DNA of 64,000 nucleotides from Hyparrhenia diplandra (taxonomy: Eukaryota > Streptophyta > Magnoliopsida > Poales > Poaceae), in the NCBI GenBank assembly GCA_015847255.1, contig JADLZK010002797.1:310001-374000 (forward strand), written 5' to 3'. This document shows, piece by piece, positions 58,501 to 64,000 of this stretch. Within the stretch, counting starts at the first letter, position 1. Each line of letters starts with the position of its first letter. A program made the position numbers and the translations under genes. The notes beneath the pieces were generated by a model, which worked only from the letters and a program-made list of their open reading frames with translations, had not been told where the DNA came from and ran no database searches.

Positions 58501-61500
58501 ACCTGACTAGTGGGTTGGGTAACGCGGGGACACGTCTCCTCGTCGAACCGTGGGGAGATGTCACAGTATAGGATTGGGCCAGCACAGAGAGAGCCAGGGT
58601 GGCCCAACCGGCCCGGTCGACCCCTAGGGGGGAGGCACGTGGGCAAGGGAGGGCTGCCGCCGCCCCCCCCCTCCTCTCCCACTCCACATCATCGCCAAAT
58701 CATGTTAGGATTAGGATTGTTTGGTGTGAAGAAGATATTCTCAATCTAGAAGGGGAGTCTTCTATTAGAAAAAGAATAAGAGATTGCTGGTAAAAAGTAT
58801 TCCAGAAATATAAGGAAACCTTCAGAGATTGCTTGAGATACAAGTCCGATAGGAGGCCTATATAAACAAGGGAGATGTAATCTTTTAGGGGGCAAGCAAT
58901 AAAGGAAAATATTCCAGCTCTCCATCCTCAACCGCCGCCGCTGCCTTCCCCTACCATGCCGCACCCCCCTCCCCCTCAGGCGCCAAGACGCAGCCCAAGG
59001 CAGCCGCTCCTGCCGCGCCACCGTCGCCCGCCGTTGTCACCGGCGCCCTCCCGAGCTCGGCTGTGACAGGCTGCCCTTGAAAATGGAATAATATGGGCAT
59101 GAAGCTATATTATATTGTGTGGGTTTCTTGATTAGGACAATATCCATATCACTAGGACCAGGGTTACGATAGCGGTAGGGGCAAGATGCGTTAAACAACA
59201 TATATAGGTCAGATGATGCTATGTAAAAAAATGATCAAGATCCAAGCTAGGACAAAGTTTAGCATGCAGCAGTGGAAGTTAGAGAGGACTGGAGTGATTT
59301 GCCAGTGGCAGTGGCGGCCATGTAGGGTGTGTATGGGCATGAAGCCATATTCTGATGACATCCCAAACACCAGGCCTAAACACTAGTTCTAGCTTCTAAT
59401 TCTTATGGCTCCAAAAGTAGTAAATTTGGGTTAACACTTTTACATGAAGTATAAAGAGGTACCATGCACATATAGGCCCGTTCCACGTAAGGAGCTACAC
59501 CATAGAAAGATTTTGGACACAACGTGTTACATTGTGTCTCAAGAGCCAGAGTACATATAAATGAAGATACGAGTGGTCAATGGTGTCAGCATGTTGGTTT
59601 GGTGACTACTTATTAATATAGGTGTGTTACCTATCAAGAACTTAGCAACTCCAACAGTTTTGCAAACATGGTTTGCATTCTTAAAATTTGCCAAAAACAT
59701 GAAAATGTGGTCTCCAACAGTTTTGTAATTTGATTGGCATTTTGGGCAACTTAGCATAAACCATCCTCTCCTTGCTTGCATGTTGCATATTGACCGCATG
59801 AAAATAAAATCATCTTCCTACTTGCATGCTGCATATTGCCTTTTTTTTTTTGTCAAACTAAATTTGCAAAACTATTGGAGAACCACAATTTTTTCACTTT
59901 GCATATATTTTTTGTGACTTGGCAATTCATAACTTTTGCCAAGTATATTTTGCAAAACTATTGGATTGCATTGTCAATAACTAGTGATTGGTGTTGATTG
60001 AGATGGTTATATTAGGTCACTATGGGATAGTGTCTATATTACCTGTTAGTAATATGTGAACTCGTTTCTGGAGACACAAAAATTAATATAAATTTCCAAA
60101 AGGTATGTATATATCTAAAATGTCACGGTTGCTTCTGAGGGAAGTCAAAATTCTATTCGCTATTTCTCTATAGTTATCTTTGATTATAACATTCTTTTTG
60201 CATTGTGATTAATCATGTACTTCTAGGCAAGTATATTGTCGGTTAACTAGTGTTCTATTTTTTACCACAACTAGAAATGTGTAACGGGGAAATCTTTCAA
60301 GTTTTTTTACTACGTTCTGTACAGTGTATATGTTATGCATGAAGAATGACTATATGAATGCATGACATACAATAGTAATCAATATAGAGATAATCATCAA
60401 TAAAAAAAAAGTAGTGTCAAAGAAGTATCTTTGCATACCGAGGGCATCTTTGAAACTTGAAGGAAGGACATCCCCAAAAGTTTGTTGATGTATTCCTTTC
60501 CCTTTGATTGCTCTATGAAATCCAGAGCAGTCCATTGTTGAATCAAATCATCCTCTATGATATTATGGCCTTTGGGGAATATGGCACAATAGGAAAAGCA
60601 TATCCTTAGCTGTGGTGGCATCCTTTCATAACTTAATTTCAAGGACGGAAGCACATTACTGTCTTCAGAAGATCCATTCCAGATATCACTGTTATTTATT
60701 TCTGTCCACCTAGACAAATCATCTATGGATCGTAGCATGGATCCAACTGCTTGAGCTGCTAATGGCACACCTCCACATTTCTTTGCAATATCCAATCCAA
60801 CTCTCTCCATTTCTTCTTGGTTAGATTTATGTTCAAACTCCCTATATCTCTTAATTATTTCCCAACATTTACCATATCCCAAACCTTGTAGCTTGTATGA
60901 TCGTTCACTAGAGGAAACTTTCCTTGCAATATCTTCCTTTCTTGTGGTCACTATCACATCTATCTTACTGCCAATGACACGAAGCACTGTTCTCAGTTTA
61001 TGCAACTCAGTAACACTTTCCTCCCATAAGTCATCTAGAACAACCAGAACCCTCTTGCCATGAAGTACCTTATCAAGGTGTTGTTTCATTGCCTGTTGTG
61101 TACCCATATTATGTTGACCTTCTAGTGTTGGTAGTTGAGAAATCATAGAGCTACCTATTTTGATCAAATTGAATTCTTGGGACACATAAACCCATAAGCG
61201 ATGATCATACTGCTTAAACTGGGCATCATTGTAAACTAGTTGTGCCAATGTACTCTTCCCCAATCCTCCAAGGCCCCAGATAGCAACAATCACTATCTCG
61301 ACATTGGTGCTGGTGTTTGCAGATAACAGGTTTATGATTTCCTGCTTTTCCACAGCCCTCCCTACTGGTTCTTCAGGTAAATATGACATTGTTTCACGTT
61401 GATCATAAGGCTGCTCTTTATTAGTACTACTGCCCGTTTCGAAGTTAAAGGAAGCAATTTCTTTTACAATTTTCCTCAGTTTCTCTCTCAAACTCATCAT

Positions 61501-61557
61501 CCTATTGGCCACGGAAATCTTCTTGTACGCCACTGGGAGACAAGAGAGAACTGCCAT
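55581..61557 (-). CDS. NBS-LRR disease-resistance gene, frame broken by a 2-bp insertion
   Basis: Minus-strand exons 61557-60439 (373 codons), 58238-55867 and 55607-55581 (9 codons including TGA); splice sites GT-AG, all phase 0. The first exon carries NB-ARC motifs in order: P-loop GLGGLGKST (95-103), kinase-2 LVVLDDLW (171-178), RNBS-B IDVIVTTR, GLPL CGGVPLAA (261-268), RNBS-D FSYCAIFPKG. The next starts with the MHD box (TMHDLVHDLA), then over 20 leucine-rich repeats of ~24 residues (NLTDLQHLELSGCSSLKALP type). The ACACAC run at 57853-57858 has one AC too many; without it exon 3 is exactly 790 codons. As written, translation stops at 57822, soon after the first LRRs. The coiled-coil exon expected upstream of an acceptor at 61558 was not found. 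NLRs detect pathogen effectors in the cytoplasm; this copy would be truncated unless the indel is a sequence error. Confidence 0.9.
57853..57858 (-). other. Frameshift site in the NLR gene (GT dinucleotide duplication)
   Basis: The coding strand reads GAGTGTGTATTACTGAG; GAGTGTATTACTGAG would read ECITEL and join the two LRR frames. As written the upstream frame stops at 57822. Confidence 0.85.
58239..60438 (-). other. Intron of the NLR gene between NB-ARC and MHD/LRR exons
   Basis: Donor GTATGC after TCG (KMPS) and acceptor ATCATTTCAG before ACTTCTCAAG, both phase 0. The 2.2 kb includes a gypsy 3' end (58325-59068) and AT-rich sequence. 59640-59960 has repeated phrases around CAACAGTTTTG(C/T)AA and CAAAACTATTGGA. 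Confidence 0.85.
58325..59068 (+). mobile_element. Truncated gypsy element: 3' internal end plus LTR
   Basis: The LTR is 58560-59068 (TGTCACAGTATAGG to GGCTGTGACA), preceded by a polypurine tract (GTGGGGAGA). The remaining internal sequence reads FSIFFGDLHFDFNFDDD on the plus strand with no known domain. LTR phrases GATTGCTTGAGATACAAGTC and CTATATAAACAAGGG match the LTR of the 29250-39426 element, so the families are related. No 5' LTR or target duplication was found. Confidence 0.75.
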
Positions 61558-64000
61558 CTGCAAAAAGGTTGACTGAGTTCTTAGTAGGAACCTATACTAG
61601 AAATTAAAAATACACATCAATTAAATTTATAATGATTATAACGTAATAGCCACAAACTGATATAAGAACATGCTAGATACTTGAAATCTCTTAGTAAAGA
61701 GGGATCAAACTATAATGGCAATTGCTACGGTATCTCGAAATGATTGTAGACCGTCCATTTTTTTCCGATCAAACGGTCCACGATCATCTATTACCTCCTA
61801 GGTGGTAATAGTATTTATTTAATTTTTATTTTATCAAATAGGGTAAATAATGATAGTTTTAATTAAAAAAACCTTGTTTATAGATTTTGTTGCATGCGCG
61901 CATGCGTAATCCTTAAGTAATATGGTTAATCTTTTTTTTTTTTTTGTAATTGATATATTCTCATTGCCTTTTAGTGTAGGTGACTTGATAACGTACGTGA
62001 CACCAGCATGACTAGCGTACGTGACTTGTAGTGTGTACGTTTTTTTTTTTATGGAAGTGGCTAGCGTACGTTTTTTATGGAAGACTTGTAGTGTACGTGA
62101 CTTGACTTGTTTTTTTTTTTTTTTTTTTTTTTTTTGAGAATGACACAAGATAACGCAGACACTCACAACACGCACGCACACTCACCCCTATAAAACACAC
62201 GACGCAAACCCTACCCCTATGAGCACCTCCTATGAGCTCTAAAAAAAAAAAAAAGTACGTGTGTGTGGAGGGTTAGGGGTACGGGTTGGTTTGAAAAAAA
62301 TCATGTTTAGATTGTAATTTGAAATTGTTGAAGAACATTTATTTCTCTTTTTTAATTTGTAGCTAAAATTTGTAACTAGTCTTTCTCACTCGTACTAACT
62401 CCAAATGTGATGATTTTTTTTTCTAAAATCATGATCTATCAAGGTATTATGGTGTTATGAATAATATTTTACTCATATTCTGTCGTGAACATTTCTAAAT
62501 TTGAATTTAAAAAATGTCAAACTGAAACAACAATTTGAAACATCATATGATTTCGGTTGAAGTAGGCATGAACATAAATGTTGTAGAACTCATCAAGATG
62601 TACAATTTTTGTTTTGGTCATTTTTTGAAACGACAAAACAATATTAACACTTTTCAAACATTTTGATATCTCTCTTGTAGTTTATGAAACTAGAAGAGAG
62701 ATATCTAAGATTTGTGAACAATGTTACTACTACTATGTCGGATGGAGAAATGACCAAAATAAAAATACAGATCCTGAAAAGTTATGAAATTTTATAATTG
62801 ACAAGTTTTTTATGAAATACTATGTTTTAAATTTTGAAATTTGAATCTAAAAAATGTATTATCATAAGGAATTTGAATTTTAAATTTGTAAGACATAGTA
62901 TGGATACAATTAATATGTGTGGACATCAAGTTATTATGCTCTTACTTGTTATGATCCCGAGAAGATATGAAACTTTGTAGTTGACAAGTTTTTTATTTGA
63001 AATCATCTTGTCATGTAAAATAAATTTAAATTTTAACTTTCAAAATTTGAATTTTTATAAATACCTAGGATGGAGAAACAACTAAAATAAACATTGATCC
63101 TGAGAAGAAATGAAACTTTGTTGTTGACAATTTTTTATTTGAAACCATCGTATCATGAAATACTCGCATTTGAATTTTTCAAATTTGAAATTCAATTTTT
63201 AGGGTAATTGATATCAGATGGACAAAAATTTTTTATTACAGTGGGCTAAGTTAACATGTCAAATTTCAGCTTACAATGCCCAAGCCCATCACACAACACA
63301 ACCTGTTTGAGATTTCGTTCAGAGATTTGAGTGAGAAATCAATTCGAGATTCACCGGAAACAAAATGTGCATACCTGGTTCGAGTGTGAGGATCAGGCGG
63401 ATCGGGCGGCGCCGCCAGGAGGGACGGTTCCGGCTCTACTCTTGGGGGCATGCGGGATTTTATCCCGTGAATAGGGGGAAGGGCTTTTTTTTTTGTTTTA
63501 TTAATTTATTAATTCATTTAGTGTGACATATGGAAGGTACATGCGAGGAGATTTGTTGAATCCGTCCGCATGCATGCGGGATTCTCTCCGGTGAACAGGG
63601 ATGCGGGGTTTTATTTTTATTTTCTTGAATATATTAATGTATAGTAATTTATAAAAATGGTAAATAATCAACGGTCCAGATCGATTTGAGATATTACCTC
63701 CTACTAGGTAAAAGGAGTACCCGAGCATTGCCCAACTATAATAACCCTGCACATTGTCATAGACAAATAAAGAAACATAGTTTTTGGTTGCATATTTTTG
63801 TTAAGTATGAAAAAAAATGTTTGTATCGATAGCCAAGAACACCACTAGGGGACCAATCATATTACATACAGTCTTTGTTAGAAAATATTCAGTGGAAATA
63901 AATAAAAAATTAAAAAGACAAAACCACTGTCCAAAACCGTTTAGAGAGTTATTTAACCGGTTTAGAAAAGCTCAGAGGGTAGAAAATCCGGTTTCATAGT
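61558..64000. other. Upstream intron or 5' flank of the NLR gene, AT-rich with homopolymers
   Basis: 61558-61559 is an acceptor AG, so the NLR gene continues upstream, but no coiled-coil coding exon can be seen to the window edge. 61930-62110 has several T runs and repeated GACTTGTAGTGT/AGCGTACGT phrases. 62112-62255 lies between a poly-T and a poly-A run and may be a small retroposon. 62640-63170 has a diverged repeat around GAAACTTTGTAGTTGACAAGT. The minus frame 63266-63451 (start MPPRVEPEPS, followed by CCAGGTATGC, a donor-like site) could be a 5' exon; unsupported otherwise. 63448-63482 and 63577-63612 share ATGCGGGATT..TCCC/GGTGAA. Confidence 0.4.

Noticed and set aside
63266..63451. First exon of the NLR gene
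   Set aside because: The frame has a donor-like site but no coiled-coil character, and nothing links it to the NB-ARC exon.
1..64000. tRNA or rRNA genes
   Set aside because: No cloverleaf with A- and B-box spacing and no rRNA-like conserved stretch was noticed on either strand; a tRNAscan-SE run would be decisive.

Overview
The window is nuclear DNA of a grass (Poaceae; species not resolved). The evidence is the mix of GC-rich and AT-rich segments, deeply nested LTR retrotransposons, a CACTA element with ACCGAG/CTCGGT subterminal repeats, Stowaway and PIF/Harbinger MITEs, a monocot-style NBS-LRR (NLR) gene and a kinase with an MLKL-like N-terminal domain. About three quarters is transposon-derived. 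Only two host genes can be supported, both on the minus strand.

Layout: 1-3338 is mostly anonymous, with a tail-only retroposed insertion (1366-1397), a Tourist-like MITE (1875-2089) and a GC-rich patch. 3344-8316 is a bounded Ty3/gypsy element with decayed gag, protease, RT, RNase H and integrase. 8390-11060 is a duplicated block whose partner lies at 46982-53340. 11067-13736 is a four-copy, ~674-bp tandem array. 13952-28549 is a CACTA element split by a pol-less LTR retrotransposon (17382-25497). The CACTA DNA holds a ~1-kb inverted repeat (16280-17370) and three compact miRNA-precursor-like hairpins (26386-27497). 29250-39426 is a pol-less gypsy-type element whose 5' LTR is split by a solo-LTR-like element (29464-35931), itself split by a third (32778-34537).

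39598-43399 (minus) is a six-exon kinase gene (MLKL/MCA-type N-terminus, protein kinase C-terminus) with a LINE fragment in its long intron. It reads as 473 codons except for two single-base insertions in homopolymers. 43779-45250 is a CACTA-like fragment with a Stowaway MITE and a minisatellite. 45503-46602 is a Harbinger-type non-autonomous element carrying a captured ABCB-transporter fragment. 47529-51154 is a pol-less LTR element inserted in the second copy of the duplicated block; the unoccupied site can be read in the first copy near 9090.

55581-61557 (minus) is an NLR gene: an NB-ARC exon, a 2.2-kb intron with a gypsy 3' end, a long LRR exon and a 9-codon terminal exon. The coiled-coil exon was not found in the window. 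A 2-bp duplication in the LRR exon breaks the frame. In both genes, removing the tiny insertions restores perfect phase across all exons, so either they are very recent pseudogenes or the sequence has small indel errors.

The most novel material is the hairpin cluster in the CACTA element. Its two tandemly duplicated hairpins differ in sequence on both arms yet each stays self-complementary.
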